A stretch of DNA of 41,586 nt. It comes from Rhodocyclaceae bacterium (lineage in GTDB: Bacteria; Pseudomonadota; Gammaproteobacteria; Burkholderiales; Rhodocyclaceae). Location of the stretch: positions 1 through 41,586 of the forward strand of contig WBUF01000019.1 of NCBI GenBank assembly GCA_008933825.1, written 5' to 3'. Made by a program: the position numbers and the translations under genes. A model generated the notes under the pieces. That model did not search any database. It had not been told where the DNA came from and saw nothing but the letters and a program-made list of their open reading frames with translations. Below are positions 1 through 9,447 of the stretch, piece by piece (the first letter of the stretch is position 1; each line of letters starts with the position of its first letter).

Positions 1-1231
1 ACCGGTGCGCTCCGGCCTGCCGGCGCATCTGCCGCGCGAGATCGAGATCATCGACCTGCCCGAGGAAGAGAAGCCCTGTCCCTGCTGCGGCGGGGAACGC
101 CATGTCATCGGCGAGATCGTCTCGGAGAAGCTCGACTACGTGCCGGCCACCTTGAAGGTGCTGGAAATGCGCCGGCCCAAGTATGCCTGCCGGCCCTGCC
201 AGGGGAGCATCGCCGCCGCACCCCTGCCGGCTTCTCCCATCGAGCAGGCGATGGCCGCACCCGGCTTGCTGGCCCATGTGCTGGTGTCGAAGTTCGCCGA
301 CCATCTGCCGCTCAACCGCCAGGAGGCCATGCTGCGCCGCGCCGGCATCGAGCTGCCCCGCTCCACCCTGTGCGACTGGGTGCTGGGTGCGGCCGAGTGC
401 CTGCGCCCCCTCTACGAACATCTGATCGGCCGCGTGCGCTCGGGCGACATCCTGCACTCCGACGACACGCCGGTGCCGCTGCGGGAGAAGGGCGCCACGG
501 TCAAGGCGCGCGCCTGGGGCTGGGTGAATCCCGAACGGCGCCTGGCGGCCTACGAATTCACGGTCTCGCGCGAAGGCCGCCATCCGCAGTCCTTCCTCAC
601 GGGCTGGGAGGGTTATCTGATCGCCGATGCCTACACCGGCTACGACCGGCTCTTCGCCAATCCGAGGCTCAGGGAGGTGGGCTGCTGGGCACACGCCCGC
701 AGGAAGTTCTTCGAGGTGGCCAAGACCCAGAGGGCGCCGGGACTGGCCCATGAGGCGGTCACGCGCATCGGGGCGTTCTACCACCTGGATAACGCCTGGA
801 AGGCACTGCCGCCCGATGAGCGGCGGCGACGACGCCAGGAGGAGGTCAAGCCGCTGATCGAGGCGTTCCATGCCTGGATGGCGGCGCATCTGCCCGGGCT
901 GTTGCCGCAAAGCCCGCTGGCGAAGGCCATGGCGTATGCGACGAATCATTGGGCCGCGCTCACGCGCTTTCTCGACGACGGCCGGCTGCCGCTGGACAAC
1001 AACGCCGCCGAGCGGGCGCTGCGCCCCATCGCCGTCGGCCGCAAGAACTGGCTCTTCGCCGGCAGCGTGCGCGGCGGAGAAGCCGCCGCCATCGCGCTGT
1101 CCTTCGTCGAGTCGGCCAAGCTCCACGATCTCAACCCCTACGCCTATCTGCGCGATGTGCTCACACGCCTGCCCTCCGCCAAGGCACGCGATCTCGACTC
1201 CCTGCTGCCGAACCTCTGGCACCCTCGCTGA
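1..1231 (+). CDS. IS66 family transposase TnpC, 5' truncated by window edge
   Basis: Catalyses cut-and-paste or copy transposition of the IS66 element. About 409 residues are visible against a usual length of roughly 500-540, and the frame is open to the left edge, so the true start is outside the window. Visible parts in order are a zinc-finger-like segment (CPCCGG, then YACRPCQG), and the DDE_Tnp_IS66 core with LHSDDTP (first Asp), LIADAYTGY (second Asp), CWAHARRKF, and LDNNAAERALRP containing the Glu. The C-terminal IS66 tail, ending in YAYLRDVLTRLP, is complete. No frameshift is visible, so the transposase could be active. The helper genes tnpA and tnpB would lie to the left. Confidence 0.93.
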   Translation, partial: PVRSGLPAHLPREIEIIDLPEEEKPCPCCGGERHVIGEIVSEKLDYVPATLKVLEMRRPKYACRPCQGSIAAAPLPASPIEQAMAAPGLLAHVLVSKFADHLPLNRQEAMLRRAGIELPRSTLCDWVLGAAECLRPLYEHLIGRVRSGDILHSDDTPVPLREKGATVKARAWGWVNPERRLAAYEFTVSREGRHPQSFLTGWEGYLIADAYTGYDRLFANPRLREVGCWAHARRKFFEVAKTQRAPGLAHEAVTRIGAFYHLDNAWKALPPDERRRRRQEEVKPLIEAFHAWMAAHLPGLLPQSPLAKAMAYATNHWAALTRFLDDGRLPLDNNAAERALRPIAVGRKNWLFAGSVRGGEAAAIALSFVESAKLHDLNPYAYLRDVLTRLPSAKARDLDSLLPNLWHPR

Positions 1232-1262
1232 TTCTCCTCAGCTTCGCCATATGTTGGTAGGT

Positions 1263-1282
1263 GTTGTTGGCCGGACGGTTAC
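1263..1282 (-). repeat. Putative IS66 right terminal inverted repeat
   Basis: On the minus strand this segment begins GTAACCGTCCGG, matching the GTAA start typical of IS66-family ends. It lies 31 bp after the transposase stop, a normal distance for a right end. The left copy is outside the window, so the pair cannot be compared. Confidence 0.55.
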
Positions 1283-1285
1283 GTT

Positions 1286-1756
1286 GTGATTGTCGATCGC
1301 CGCGCGGCGGAGCGGCTGCGTCAGCTGCTAAAAATTGTCGAACGGGAGCTCGCCCGCCTGCAGTCCACAGACCGGAGATTGTTCAAGCAACCCTTTACTG
1401 CGGAGCGGGCGAGCAGTCTCAACGAGGATGAAGATCTGGCCGAACGAGTGGAGGCTTTCGTTTCCCGTTTCGGGCGCTTGCAGGACACCCTGGGAGACAA
1501 GGTCTTCCCGATCTACCTGGCGGCACAGGGGGAAAAGGCCGGCGCTTTCGGTGAAAATCTGGACCGAGCCGAGCGGCTGGGCTTGGTCCAGGATGCTCAA
1601 TCCTGGATCGACATGCGGCGGCTGCGCAACCAGATGGTGCACGAATACATCGAAGACCCGGTGGTTTTGGCCTCGGCACTTCAGGCCGGCCATGATTTCG
1701 TGCGCCGGCTCGAACAATCAGTGACCGAAATCCTGCGACTCGTGCCTGCCCGCTAG
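1286..1756 (+). CDS. HepT-like (DUF86/MNT-partner) protein, start at IS66 boundary
   Basis: A 156-residue all-alpha protein. The motif RRLRNQMVHEY near residues 111-121 matches the R-x4-6-H (RNxxxHxY) signature of HepT-like HEPN ribonucleases, which pair with MNT nucleotidyltransferase antitoxins. The earlier segment RFGRLQDTLGDK is also typical of this group. The GTG start sits 4 bp after the inferred IS66 end and has no Shine-Dalgarno sequence, so the original 5' end and promoter may have been replaced or lost by the insertion. No MNT partner gene is seen: the IS lies upstream and the convergent hipA gene downstream. It could be an orphan toxin, a substrate-binding subunit, or a decaying remnant. 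The family call is fairly secure; present activity is not. Confidence 0.7.
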   Translation: MIVDRRAAERLRQLLKIVERELARLQSTDRRLFKQPFTAERASSLNEDEDLAERVEAFVSRFGRLQDTLGDKVFPIYLAAQGEKAGAFGENLDRAERLGLVQDAQSWIDMRRLRNQMVHEYIEDPVVLASALQAGHDFVRRLEQSVTEILRLVPAR

Positions 1757-1802
1757 TCGGGCTTCCGGCCAACACGGCGCAGCGGCTTTTTTCGCCGGTG
1801 AC

Positions 1803-3098
1803 TCAGGAAGATGGTTCGGCGGCCGCTTTATTTTCGGCAGCGGGGTCGGTCAGCCGCCCAATCGTCAGGGCGCAGCGTTGTTCAATCAGGGCAATGATCC
1901 GTTCTACCATTGCATTTCCGGCAAAGCTGTTTCCACTTGCAGACTGGAGCGCGCGCGCGGTGGGCGGCAGTGATTCTGCCAACTCCAGAATGCGCCGCCT
2001 GGCCTGTGCCTTGGCAAGTCCTGCACCTTCTGCAAACTGCTCCCAGTGCCGCGCCTGGACTTCGCTGAACGCGTACTTGCTGCCGATCTTCATCGCCATC
2101 TTCGGCGTCAGCGTCGGGTACGCCGCTGTCGAGAGCGTGTCGTAGAACGGCGCCAGAATAGGGGTCTTTCCTGAATACAGCAGCGAGAAATTCTTGGCGT
2201 GCGCATCCTGATTGCCGATCAGCGCATTGAAGATCACGTAATCGAACAAGCGCAGGATCTGCGGCGCGCTGGGGCGCGTCACACGACGCACAAGATCGAA
2301 GCATTGAGCCAGATCCGGCCCGCCTTCGTTCTGGTATTTCATTTCAGGCACCACACCCAGTGCCTGGCAGAAATCTTCTTGATGAAGGCGTTGGCGGTGC
2401 CCATCGACACCAACCACCCGGTCGTAACGCTCGACCAGCAGGAACGAGCGATTCAAGACGGTGTGAATCTCCGACTTCGCCGGCTTGAGCTGCATGGCCT
2501 CAGCCAGTGCCATGCAGAAGCCTTCGTTGATCACGCTGTCTTCAACAGCATGAATGGCGGGCTTCAAGATGTGGGAACTGGGCGTCCCGTTGCGGGGCAG
2601 CCCGATGCGGGCTTCATCGAGAACCACCGGCAGTTTGTCCTGGGCGCCAGCCAAGGAAAGCCGCAAGCCGTCTTTGCCCGCCAGCATGGGGCGACGCGGC
2701 AACTCGTCCATGATGGCAACGACTTCCTCGTCGCTCAGCCATTGAACGTCATTACCGCGGACAGGCGTAGGCAATGCCTGCCCTGGCGCAACAAACGTCA
2801 CGGCGCCGGCGCATTCGCCGCCGATCCGGTCCAACAAAGCAAAATCGTTCTGGTCTGAAACCTGGAATTGCTGCGCGATCAGGTGGCGCATCCGCCCCTC
2901 CGGCAGCAGACCGGCAAAAAAGGGACGGGTCATGCGGTCGTCGAACGGCTTAGCTTGCAGGGGCAGCGAGGCTGACAGGGCAATAACATCAGGCCGCGAT
3001 AGCCAGTCAGGCGCATAGCAAAAACTCAGCCGGTCATTGGCCAGCGCCAAAGTGCCGACACGGTCGGTGAATAACCAGACCCCCAATTCACGCGCCAT
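1803..3098 (-). CDS. hipA: HipA-type serine/threonine kinase toxin
   Basis: Toxin kinase of a type II HipBA module; known HipA proteins phosphorylate aminoacyl-tRNA synthetases such as GltX and trigger dormancy. Visible features are the N-terminal HipA subdomain (LWLFTDRVGTL-like start; RPFFAGLLPEG), the ATP-site motif LAGAQDKLP, SHILKP, and the catalytic/metal segment IGNQDAHAKNFSL (N-x-D-x-H-x-K-N form) followed by APFYDTLS. Length is 431 residues, normal for the family. I chose the ATG at 3098, which overlaps the hipB stop by 11 nt; an upstream in-frame start at 3131 would add 11 residues. Translation is probably coupled to hipB. The gene looks intact. Confidence 0.93.
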   Translation of the reverse strand: MARELGVWLFTDRVGTLALANDRLSFCYAPDWLSRPDVIALSASLPLQAKPFDDRMTRPFFAGLLPEGRMRHLIAQQFQVSDQNDFALLDRIGGECAGAVTFVAPGQALPTPVRGNDVQWLSDEEVVAIMDELPRRPMLAGKDGLRLSLAGAQDKLPVVLDEARIGLPRNGTPSSHILKPAIHAVEDSVINEGFCMALAEAMQLKPAKSEIHTVLNRSFLLVERYDRVVGVDGHRQRLHQEDFCQALGVVPEMKYQNEGGPDLAQCFDLVRRVTRPSAPQILRLFDYVIFNALIGNQDAHAKNFSLLYSGKTPILAPFYDTLSTAAYPTLTPKMAMKIGSKYAFSEVQARHWEQFAEGAGLAKAQARRRILELAESLPPTARALQSASGNSFAGNAMVERIIALIEQRCALTIGRLTDPAAENKAAAEPSS

Positions 3099-3348
3099 GG
3101 CCACCGCCCTCGAGTTGATCGTTGACCGCAACAGGCGGCAATCCGCTCAGCTGGATCTCTCCGCCCAGGGCATCAATGACCCGCAGCACGTTTTCAAGTC
3201 GCAAAGTGGGCTTGCCTGCATCAAGGTCAACGATGAAGCGCACGCCAACCCCTGCCGCCAAGGCAAGCTGGGGCTGCGTCAGCCCAAGCTGCTTGCGGGC
3301 GGCACGAAGCGCATACCCTAGTTGTTGAGGTGATCGAATGGATGTCAT
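3088..3348 (-). CDS. hipB: HipB-type antitoxin, HTH_XRE DNA-binding protein
   Basis: An 86-residue helix-turn-helix protein: LGYALRAARKQLGLTQPQLA is followed by AGVGVRFIVDLDAGKPTLR, the usual Xre/HipB fold, and a short beta-strand tail (GGEIQLSGL) as in HipB. It should neutralise HipA by complex formation and repress its own operon. It precedes hipA with an 11-nt overlap in the standard hipB-hipA order. Three palindromes upstream (around 3366, 3416 and 3466) are its likely operators. The Met start is at 3348; the next in-frame residues are well conserved for the family, so the start is reasonably safe. Confidence 0.93.
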   Translation of the reverse strand: MTSIRSPQQLGYALRAARKQLGLTQPQLALAAGVGVRFIVDLDAGKPTLRLENVLRVIDALGGEIQLSGLPPVAVNDQLEGGGHGA

Positions 3349-3359
3349 GGCTTGCTATA

Positions 3360-3374
3360 TTCCCGTTCGGGTAA
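3360..3374. promoter_or_regulatory. Putative HipB operator O1
   Basis: ttcccgttcgggtaa, with core CCCG-TT-CGGG centred at 3366/3367, lies 12 bp upstream of hipB. On the minus strand a possible -10 (GATAAT, bases 3379-3374) touches it, so binding here would block transcription. Operator identity is inferred from symmetry, position and repetition. Confidence 0.6.
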
Positions 3375-3409
3375 TTATCAGCCAGCATTTGCCTTAGTGC
3401 CAGTTATAT

Positions 3410-3423
3410 TTACCGATCGGGAA
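3410..3423. promoter_or_regulatory. Putative HipB operator O2
   Basis: ttaccgatcgggaa contains the perfect palindrome CCGATCGG centred at 3416/3417, exactly 50 bp from O1. It is preceded by tatat, as are O1 and O3. Confidence 0.6.
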
Positions 3424-3459
3424 TGCTATATGTCTTTAAGCCATATTTCACGAATATAT

Positions 3460-3473
3460 TTACTGATCGGGAA
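3460..3473. promoter_or_regulatory. Putative HipB operator O3
   Basis: ttactgatcgggaa is centred at 3466/3467, exactly 50 bp from O2. It differs from O2 at one base. The shared core across the three sites is about TTMCCGATCGGGAA after an A/T-rich tatat. Confidence 0.55.
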
Positions 3474-3612
3474 ATTTGTAATGTGCTGCATACCCCAATA
3501 GACACCTATTTACACCCATTCTCGCGCGGTTCAGAAAAAACCAAGGAAGTTCTGCGCAGTTTCTGGGGCACAAAATGCCCTTTCGGGAGTAAAAGGTCGA
3601 CATGAACGACCC
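3474..3612. other. Intergenic spacer without a recognisable gene
   Basis: Together with the operator region this is the only gene-free stretch over 300 bases (3349-3671). I see no convincing coding sequence here: a 60-codon reading frame crosses it, but it runs through the operators and has no Shine-Dalgarno sequence or family resemblance. The region is more A/T-rich than the rest of the window. Confidence 0.5.
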
Positions 3613-3641
3613 TTGTCCATTTCATGATGCTGTGCTAAAGT
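3613..3641 (+). promoter_or_regulatory. Sigma70-like promoter of the EPS regulator
   Basis: A -35-like TTGTCC (3613-3618) and a -10-like TAAAGT (3636-3641) are separated by exactly 17 bp. Transcription would start near 3648, inside the palindrome at 3647-3665. Predicted by eye only. Confidence 0.5.
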
Positions 3642-3646
3642 GCCAC

Positions 3647-3665
3647 CCGTTCAACTATTGAACGG
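3647..3665. promoter_or_regulatory. Perfect palindrome, likely MarR-type autoregulatory operator
   Basis: CCGTTCAA-cta-TTGAACGG is an 8-bp perfect inverted repeat with a 3-bp spacer, ending 6 bp before the GTG start and overlying the predicted transcription start. This is the position expected for an autoregulatory MarR operator. It could also fold as an mRNA hairpin that limits translation of the regulator. Confidence 0.6.
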
Positions 3666-3671
3666 ACGTTC

Positions 3672-4046
3672 GTGACCCCCAGGGAAGCCGCCCACTACCG
3701 CGTTCTCCGCCTGATCGAGGAACAGCCCGAGATCAGCCAGCGCGAGCTTGCTCGCGCACTCGGCGTCAGTCTCGGCAAGACGCACTACCTGATGAAGGCC
3801 CTGCTCGACAAGGGCCTGGTCAAGGCCAACAACTTCCGTCGCAGCGACAACAAGCTGGCCTACGCCTACCTGCTCACCCCGTCCGGCATCGCCGCCAAGG
3901 TCGATCTGACGCGCGCCTTCCTGCGGCTGAAGGAAGACGAATACCGCGCGGCGCATGATGAGATCGAGCGCCTGCGCCGGGAGCTCGGCGCCGACGCCCC
4001 GCCAAACGCCCCCGCAGGTCGGGCTTCAGCCCGACAGGACAACTGA
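3672..4046 (+). CDS. MarR family EPS-associated transcriptional regulator
   Basis: A 124-residue winged-helix protein. Residues 1-65 carry the MarR-like HTH (LIEEQPEISQRELARALGVS, then THYLMKALLDKGLVK and a wing), and residues 75-110 form a charged coiled-coil-like helix (FLRLKEDEYRAAHDEIERLRREL). This architecture matches the small MarR-type regulators found at the head of exopolysaccharide clusters in betaproteobacteria. The GTG start at 3672 gives the normal N-terminus. It is the first gene before the polysaccharide operon and reads in the same direction, so it probably controls that operon and itself. The C-terminus beyond residue 112 (proline/alanine-rich) looks variable. Confidence 0.85.
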   Translation: MTPREAAHYRVLRLIEEQPEISQRELARALGVSLGKTHYLMKALLDKGLVKANNFRRSDNKLAYAYLLTPSGIAAKVDLTRAFLRLKEDEYRAAHDEIERLRRELGADAPPNAPAGRASARQDN

Positions 4047-4089
4047 TGGAATATTTTCGCCAGTTCATGCCAACAGGAAGGCAACGCAT

Positions 4090-4108
4090 CCGTGACAAAG
4101 TGTCACGG
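4090..4108. promoter_or_regulatory. Perfect hairpin/palindrome between regulator and AlbA-domain gene
   Basis: CCGTGACA-aag-TGTCACGG is an 8-bp perfect inverted repeat with a 3-bp spacer, 38 bp before the next GTG start. It has the same 8-3-8 geometry as the palindrome at 3647-3665 but a different sequence. No T-run follows, so an intrinsic terminator is unlikely; an operator or an RNA structure is more plausible. Confidence 0.4.
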
Positions 4109-4146
4109 TTTGAAGATTGCTGCCCACTGCCTACTGAAAACTGCCC

Positions 4147-5552
4147 GTGAAGTCCCGCGCCCTCCAATACCTCGTTTCCGCCGGCGAATCGCCAACCATG
4201 GAGTTCAAAAAATCCACGGCAGAAAAAGAGCGTGCCTGCCGGACGCTCTGCGCATTCGCCAATTTGCAAGGTGGACAACTGCTTTTCGGCGTGACGCCGG
4301 CGGGAAAAGTCCTGGGGCAATACGTGACAGACCGGACGCTGGAGGAGCTGGCACAGGAATTCCTGGGCTTCGAACCACCGCTGTTTCCGGAAATCCAGCG
4401 GCTACCGGTCGCCGATGGGCGTGAAGTGCTGGCGCTTCGGGTTGAACGCCCGACGCTCTTGCCCGTTTCATTCCGTGGCGTGCCCTACGAGCGTGTGCTG
4501 AATACCACGCGGGTCATGCCGCGTGCAAACTATCAGCGCCTGCTGCTTGAATCACTGCACGCCACCGACCGCTGGGAGACCCAGCCAGCCCCAGGCTGGA
4601 CTGTCGACAAGCTCGATGCGAAGGAAATTGCCGTTACTATTGAGGAATCCATACGCCGAGGTCGCAGCGACGATCCGGGCAGTCGAAACCCGACAGATAT
4701 CCTGCGTGGTCTGGGCTTGCTCACGGATGACAGCCGATTGTCGCGGGCCGCCGTGGCCCTGTTTTGCAAAGGTGACAAGCCCATACCCGATTTTCCCCAG
4801 CTCACGTTGCGGCTCGCCCGCTTCAAGGGAACCACGCGGAACGAATTCCTCGATAACCGCCAGTACCATGGCAATGCTTTCGAGCTGATGCGCCGGGCGG
4901 AACGCTTTCTGATTGACTGGTTGCCCGTGGCCGGCCGCATCGTTCCCGGCAGGATGGAGCGCGAAGACATGCCGCTCCTCCCGGTAGAAGCGGTGCGCGA
5001 AGCGCTGGCTAATGCATTCGTGCACCGTGACTACGCCAGCGGCAGTGGCTCCGTCGGCGTGGCGCTTTACGATGATCGCCTGGAGATCATTTCCCCAGGA
5101 GAACTTCACTTTGGCCTCACCCCGGAAAAGCTGCTCAAGCCGCATGAATCCAAGCCGTGGAACCCCCTCATCGCCAGCACCTTCTACCGTCGCGGTCATA
5201 TTGAGGCCTGGGGGCGGGGAACCCTCAAAATTGCCGAACTGCTGCAACAGGCGGGGCTCGAGCCATTCACGGTTGCTTCAGAAATGGAAACCGTCACGGT
5301 CACATTCAAGCTACCCGGCAAACATGAGGAAGTAAGTGGCGGAGTAAGTGGCGGAGTAAGTGGCGGAGTAAGTGGCGGAGTAGGCAATCTGTTGGCCCAT
5401 ATCGAATCGCACCCGGGCCAAAAGGCCGCCCAGATCGCCGCAACGCTGGGCGTCCCGCTTCGCACCGCCGAACGCTGGCTCAGACAGCTCAAGACCAACG
5501 GTAAAATCGAATTCCGTGGCGCCCCAAAGACGGGCGGCTACCACCCCTCCAG

Positions 5553-5556
<4 letters not shown>
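4147..5556 (+). CDS. AlbA_2/Schlafen-domain, RecG-like ATPase-fold putative transcriptional regulator
   Basis: A 469-residue protein of the group often labelled 'ATP-binding protein' or 'putative DNA-binding/RecG-like'. Residues about 10-125 form the AlbA_2 (Schlafen-like) domain (GESPTMEFKKS; FANLQGGQLLFGV). Residues about 270-385 resemble the HATPase_c_4 domain (LPVEAVREALANAFVHRDY; LEIISPGEL; EAWGRGTLKI). Residues about 396-411 are four VSGG repeats, and the last 55 residues form a winged-helix (AAQIAATLGVPLRTAERWLRQL). The GTG start at 4147 keeps the conserved start of the AlbA_2 domain. Its stop overlaps the next gene's start as ATGA, so it may be translated with the sugar operon. Role is unknown; regulation of the operon or a phage/stress function are both possible. 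Confidence 0.8.
5332..5379 (+). repeat. Four tandem 12-bp repeats encoding a VSGG linker
   Basis: gtaagtggcgga occurs four times with no mismatch and codes for VSGG each time. It separates the ATPase-fold domain from the C-terminal winged helix. Perfect identity at the DNA level implies recent or ongoing slippage, so linker length may vary between strains. Confidence 0.9.
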
Positions 5557-6893
<1,337 letters not shown>

Positions 6894-6895
6894 CC

Positions 6896-8335
6896 ATGCT
6901 GATCGCCACCATACTCTCCGGCGGTGCGGGAACCCGGTTATGGCCGGTCTCCAGGGAGGCGCATCCCAAGCCCTTCATGAAGCTGCCGGATGGACAAAGC
7001 CTGCTGCAAAAGACTTACCTGAGGTCTGCTGGCCTGACTGGTCTCGGGGAGATTCTCACCGTCACGAATCAGGGGCTGTATTTCGGCACCAAGGAAGACT
7101 ACAGGCAGGTTCGACCGGCGGGAGCCTCGTTCCGGGAATCGTTCCTGCTTGAGCCGTTCGGACGCAATACCGCTCCGGCCATCGTGCTGGCGGCACTCAA
7201 GATTGCTGCGGAGCATGGCTTGCAGGCGACCATGCTGGTGCTGCCGGCCGACCACATCATCAATCAGCAGTCCGAATTTGCCGAAGCCGTCGAGAAGGCG
7301 CAGCGATGGGCCAAAGAGGGCTATCTCGTCACTTTCGGCGTCGTCCCGACCGCCCCGGAAACCGGCTTTGGCTACATCGAGCGCGGCAATGCATTGGGCG
7401 ACGGCACGGCCCGCGAAGTCGTCCGGTTCGTTGAAAAGCCCTCCTCGGCGCTCGCCCAGGAATATCTTGCGAGCGGACGCTACCTGTGGAATGCCGGCAT
7501 GTTCTGCTTCACGGTCGGGGCATTTCTGGACCAGCTCAAGGCGCATGCTCCTGAATTGCTTGAAGCGTCGTCGCGATGCTGGGAACGGACCGCGAGGGTC
7601 GCTGACGCAGGGAGGGACTCCGCAACCATCGATGCCGAATCCTTCAGGCAGGTGCCGGACATCTCCATCGACTATGCCTTGATGGAAAAATCACCGGCCA
7701 TCGCCGTTGTCCCGGCCACGTTCGACTGGGACGATGTCGGTTCGTGGAATTCTGTCGGCAAACTCGCGGAGATGGATACCACCGGCAATGTGATCGTCGG
7801 CGATGCCGTCCTGGTGGACACCGAGAACTCCTACATCCAGAGCGACGGGCGCGTGGTGGCGGCGGTCGGCGTGCGCAACCTCATCGTGATCGACACGCCG
7901 GACGCGCTGCTCGTGGCGGATCGCCACCACGCCCAGGAAGTCAAGCAGGCGGTCCAGGAGCTCAAGCGTCGCGGGCACGAAACCGTCAGGCTGCACAAGA
8001 CCGTTGCGCGCCCCTGGGGCACCTATACCGTGCTGGAAGAAGGGGAGCGCTTCAAGATCAAGCGCATCGCCGTCAAGCCGGGGGCGTCCCTGTCGATGCA
8101 GATGCACCATCACCGCAGCGAGCATTGGGTGGTGGTGAGCGGAACCGCGAAGGTGACGAACAACGAGCGCGAGTACCTGGTTCGCACGAACGAATCCACC
8201 TATATATCCGCCGGCCACAGGCATCGCCTGGAAAATCCGGGCATCACGGACTTGGTGATCATCGAAGTGCAGAGCGGGGAATATCTCGGCGAAGACGACA
8301 TTGTCCGATTCGACGACATCTACGGACGCGCCTGA
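6896..8335 (+). CDS. manC: Mannose-1-phosphate guanylyltransferase / mannose-6-phosphate isomerase
   Basis: A bifunctional type II enzyme making GDP-mannose and interconverting mannose-6-P and fructose-6-P. The 479 residues have the expected two-part structure. The N-terminal nucleotidyltransferase has [32 protein letters not shown] and FVEKPSS. The C-terminal cupin has RPWGTY and [18 protein letters not shown] with the metal-binding His residues. I took the ATG at 6896, 2 nt after the previous stop, because it gives the canonical N-terminus [10 protein letters not shown]. An upstream extension of the frame is only the antecedent gene read out of phase. It supplies substrate to the next gene, gmd. 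Confidence 0.95.
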   Translation: MLIATILSGGAGTRLWPVSREAHPKPFMKLPDGQSLLQKTYLRSAGLTGLGEILTVTNQGLYFGTKEDYRQVRPAGASFRESFLLEPFGRNTAPAIVLAALKIAAEHGLQATMLVLPADHIINQQSEFAEAVEKAQRWAKEGYLVTFGVVPTAPETGFGYIERGNALGDGTAREVVRFVEKPSSALAQEYLASGRYLWNAGMFCFTVGAFLDQLKAHAPELLEASSRCWERTARVADAGRDSATIDAESFRQVPDISIDYALMEKSPAIAVVPATFDWDDVGSWNSVGKLAEMDTTGNVIVGDAVLVDTENSYIQSDGRVVAAVGVRNLIVIDTPDALLVADRHHAQEVKQAVQELKRRGHETVRLHKTVARPWGTYTVLEEGERFKIKRIAVKPGASLSMQMHHHRSEHWVVVSGTAKVTNNEREYLVRTNESTYISAGHRHRLENPGITDLVIIEVQSGEYLGEDDIVRFDDIYGRA

Positions 8336-8358
8336 AACGACAACCGGACGGCCTGACC

Positions 8359-9447
8359 ATGAGCAAAGTCGCATTGATAACCGGCATTACCGGACAGGAC
8401 GGCGCCTACCTCGCCGAGTTTCTCCTGGACAAGGGATACGAGGTGCATGGCATCAAGCGCCGCACTTCGCTGTTCAACACCGACCGGATCGACCATCTTT
8501 ATCAGGATCCGCACGAAAAAGGCCGCCGTTTCATCCTGCACCACGGCGACATGACGGATTCGTCCAGCCTGGTGCGGATTCTGCAGCAGGTTCGTCCGGA
8601 CGAGCTCTACAACCTCGCGGCGCAAAGCCACGTGGCCGTTTCGTTCGAGGAACCCGAGTACACCGCCGACTCCGATGCGCTTGGGGCGCTGCGCCTGCTC
8701 GAGGCCATCCGCATTCTCGACCTGAAGGACAAGACCCGGTACTACCAAGCGTCGACGTCGGAGCTGTATGGACTGGTCCAGGAAACGCCGCAAAAGGAGA
8801 CCACTCCTTTTTACCCGCGCTCGCCCTACGCAGTCGCCAAGCTGTATGCCTACTGGATCACGGTGAACTACCGTGAGGCCTACGGAATGTTCGCCTGCAA
8901 CGGCATCCTCTTCAACCACGAATCGCCGGTCCGCGGCGAAACCTTCGTTACCCGCAAGATCACGCGCGCCCTGGCCAGGATCAAGCTTGGGCTGCAGGAC
9001 CGGCTCTTTCTGGGCAACCTGGATGCCCGGCGCGACTGGGGGCATGCGCGGGACTACGTCGAGGCGCAATGGCTGATGCTCCAGCAGGAGCGCCCCGAAG
9101 ACTTCGTGATCGCCACCGGCGAACAGTATTCGGTGCGCGATTTCGTCAATGCCGCCGCAGCCGAACTGGGGCGTTCAATACGCTGGGAAGGAAGCGGCGT
9201 TGACGAGAAAGGCTACGACGCCGAAACCGGGAAATGCATTGTTGCCGTCGATCCGCGCTATTTCCGCCCCACCGAGGTCGAAACCCTGCTGGGCGACGCC
9301 ACCAAGGCAAAAGTCAGTCTCGGCTGGACGCCGCAGGTGGGATTCAGGGAACTGGTTGCGGAGATGGTGCGTGAAGACCTGATGTCGGCGGAGCGTGATG
9401 AACTGGTCAAGCGCCATGGATATGGGGCTTTCAATCGTCATGAATAA
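8359..9447 (+). CDS. gmd: GDP-mannose 4,6-dehydratase
   Basis: Converts GDP-D-mannose to GDP-4-keto-6-deoxy-D-mannose. A short-chain dehydrogenase fold of 362 residues: [15 protein letters not shown] (NADP-binding), [15 protein letters not shown] (catalytic Ser/Thr region), [13 protein letters not shown] (YxxxK), [21 protein letters not shown] and [10 protein letters not shown]. All are typical of Gmd. The ATG at 8359 gives the classic start; the reading frame is open well upstream but that part is the manC gene in another frame. It lies 23 nt after manC and overlaps fcl by 8 nt. Confidence 0.96.
   Translation: MSKVALITGITGQDGAYLAEFLLDKGYEVHGIKRRTSLFNTDRIDHLYQDPHEKGRRFILHHGDMTDSSSLVRILQQVRPDELYNLAAQSHVAVSFEEPEYTADSDALGALRLLEAIRILDLKDKTRYYQASTSELYGLVQETPQKETTPFYPRSPYAVAKLYAYWITVNYREAYGMFACNGILFNHESPVRGETFVTRKITRALARIKLGLQDRLFLGNLDARRDWGHARDYVEAQWLMLQQERPEDFVIATGEQYSVRDFVNAAAAELGRSIRWEGSGVDEKGYDAETGKCIVAVDPRYFRPTEVETLLGDATKAKVSLGWTPQVGFRELVAEMVREDLMSAERDELVKRHGYGAFNRHE

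Larger units (their letters stand above)
1..1282 (+). mobile_element. IS66-family insertion sequence, right-hand part
   Basis: Partial element: the left end lies outside the window. It contains the 3' part of an IS66 transposase and then a short tail. The tail ends at 1271-1282 in ccggacggttac, whose reverse complement starts GTAACCGTCC. IS66 elements characteristically have inverted repeats beginning GTAA, so I place the right end at 1282. IS66 elements usually duplicate 8 bp of target; that would be 1283-1290 (gttgtgat) and should also flank the unseen left end. The right boundary is inferred from the terminal motif only. Confidence 0.7.

Noticed and set aside
1748..1762. gcccg/cgggc inverted repeat at the end of the HepT-like gene as a terminator
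   Set aside because: The stem is only 5 bp, overlaps the stop codon and is not directly followed by a T-run.
1803..3131. Longer hipA starting at 3131
   Set aside because: The extra residues (MRSTINSRAVA) are not typical of HipA and would deepen the overlap with hipB to 44 nt; ATG 3098 fits family length better.
3423..3605. 60-codon open frame between hipB and the EPS regulator
   Set aside because: It overlaps operator O3, has no Shine-Dalgarno sequence and resembles no family.
4090..4108. Palindrome as an intrinsic terminator of the EPS regulator gene
   Set aside because: No run of T follows the stem, so I list it as a possible operator or RNA structure instead.
5332..5379. Tandem 12-bp repeats as a CRISPR or phage attachment site
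   Set aside because: The units are contiguous, in frame, and code for a VSGG linker inside a gene.
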